A stretch of DNA of 64,000 bases from Perilla frutescens (lineage: Eukaryota > Streptophyta > Magnoliopsida > Lamiales > Lamiaceae): assembly GCA_026008535.1 (NCBI GenBank), contig BRKX01000002.1:70825380-70889379 (forward strand), written 5' to 3'. Below the pieces are notes generated by a model. The model did not search any database. It had not been told where the DNA came from and saw only the letters and a list, made by a program, of their open reading frames with translations. Positions 62,853 through 64,000 of this stretch are shown piece by piece; positions within the stretch are counted from its first letter, which is position 1, and each line of letters opens with the position of its first letter. The position numbers were made by a program, and so were the translations under genes.

Positions 62853-64000
62853 GCGTGGGCTTATTTTATTTCAACTTTTTTTTTTCAAAAATTAGTAATG
62901 GATGAAATGTAATTATAAATGGATGCGGTTATATTTTGTAATTGAATAATTTAATTATTTATCATGTATTATTAGCACTCTTTCAAGAATGTTATCTATT
63001 CATTACTTCATATTGTTTTTTAGACATTTTTTATTTGTGTACAACAGTTTCTTTTATTATTTTTTTTATTTTGATTATATCTATTTTTTTAACTACAAGA
63101 ATGACTTGAGATTAATGATAGGTATTAGGATTAAGTTTGCAGTAAATTTTAGTTGAGTAAATGTAAATTAAATTTATTTAATTTATTTGACCAGTTTGAG
63201 ATTTTTATCAATGTACTTTTATATTTTGATGATATGCTAATATATTGATTTTGAAAATTAAGTAAATAAATATTATAATAACTATTTACTATATCATATG
63301 TATACATATATGAAAAATATAATAACTAAGTTATTTTTATTTATTTTTGTTAGTATATTTTTTATAATTTAAATATATAACTATGAACTTTTTATATTAT
63401 TTATCCATAAATATAAAGATGGTGAATGCAATAATTAACTACGGTTTCATGATATTCACCAATTACTCTTTAAATTTTTCAATTGAATATTATTCATATT
63501 TTTTATCCACTATCTTAAACTGTATATATAAATAAATTATTTATATAAAAATAATATGTTAAAATTCATGTAATTCCAGTACACCTTTTTCATCTCATCC
63601 GAAATGAATTAAATTATCCCTTTTATATTTATTTATCTAAAGAAAATAAAATAGGAAATATTTTTCATATGCTATACGTATATATACAAGTGAAAGGATT
63701 TGATGGATAGAACACATAAAATATAGATCTTATTCAAATATGTATTAAAATGTTGTATTTTATCCTCTCACGAGTTTCAAAAAGATTGATATTTTAATTT
63801 TACAAAAAAAGTTAAAAATTAAAAATTAAAAAATGTGATAAACATACAATCTCTCCCTATTAAGTTATATTTTCCTAATATATCTTAATATATTTTTCAT
63901 TGTAGTATATATGGATAAATTTGGGAAGAAGAGAGTATAATTTTATTTATTTATAGTTTGGACTGTTTAAACTATAAATATATATCTATTATTTCTTTGT
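62853..64000. other. AT-rich intergenic DNA to the window end
   Basis: No gene, repeat family or signal could be supported here. Confidence 0.5.

Overview
The window is nuclear DNA of a flowering plant, most likely a eudicot. It has GT-AG introns, AT-rich intergenic DNA full of plant transposons (a Mutator-like element, a Copia-type solo LTR, a Stowaway MITE, a tRNA-derived SINE) and four recognisable plant genes. I cannot name the species; an asterid is only a guess.

Layout. 1-5215: AT-rich DNA with nested inverted-repeat elements and microsatellites, no convincing gene. 5216-12750: a complete but decayed MULE with terminal inverted repeats. It holds a plus-strand DUF1985/ULP1-protease gene and a convergent minus-strand transposase, and three clusters of CGTGA...TCACG palindromes. 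13721-15118: intronless F-box/leucine-rich-repeat gene (+). 15119-23754: intergenic, with dispersed repeats, a (CT)16(CA)60 microsatellite and a SINE. 23755-24072: SIAMESE-related CDK inhibitor of the SMR6 type (-), with E2F-like sites upstream. 24073-34037: intergenic, with a 1.04-kb foldback element, a Stowaway MITE and other repeats. 34038-47707: a 19-exon gene (+) for a very large acidic protein, about 3,396 residues, resembling Arabidopsis RBB1 and built from repeated phase-0 exons. 51731-55403: a 16-exon CDT2/DTL-type WD40 gene (-). 55404-64000: mainly transposon remains, including a clean solo LTR with a 5-bp target duplication and two long-TIR elements.

Gene relationships. From memory, Arabidopsis has RBB1, SMR6 and an F-box/RNI gene as neighbours on chromosome 5, and SMR7 next to CDT2 on chromosome 3. 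The order here (F-box, SMR, RBB1, CDT2) would then be an unfractionated version of both blocks. SMR and CDT2 both act in the cell cycle (CDK inhibition; CRL4 ubiquitin ligase at S phase) and both have E2F-type motifs upstream. RBB1 is linked to vacuolar bulb formation.

Gene models were built by hand by joining open frames at splice sites and checking that each junction keeps frame. All junctions of the RBB1-like and CDT2 models do. Functions come from recognised motifs, not from a database search.
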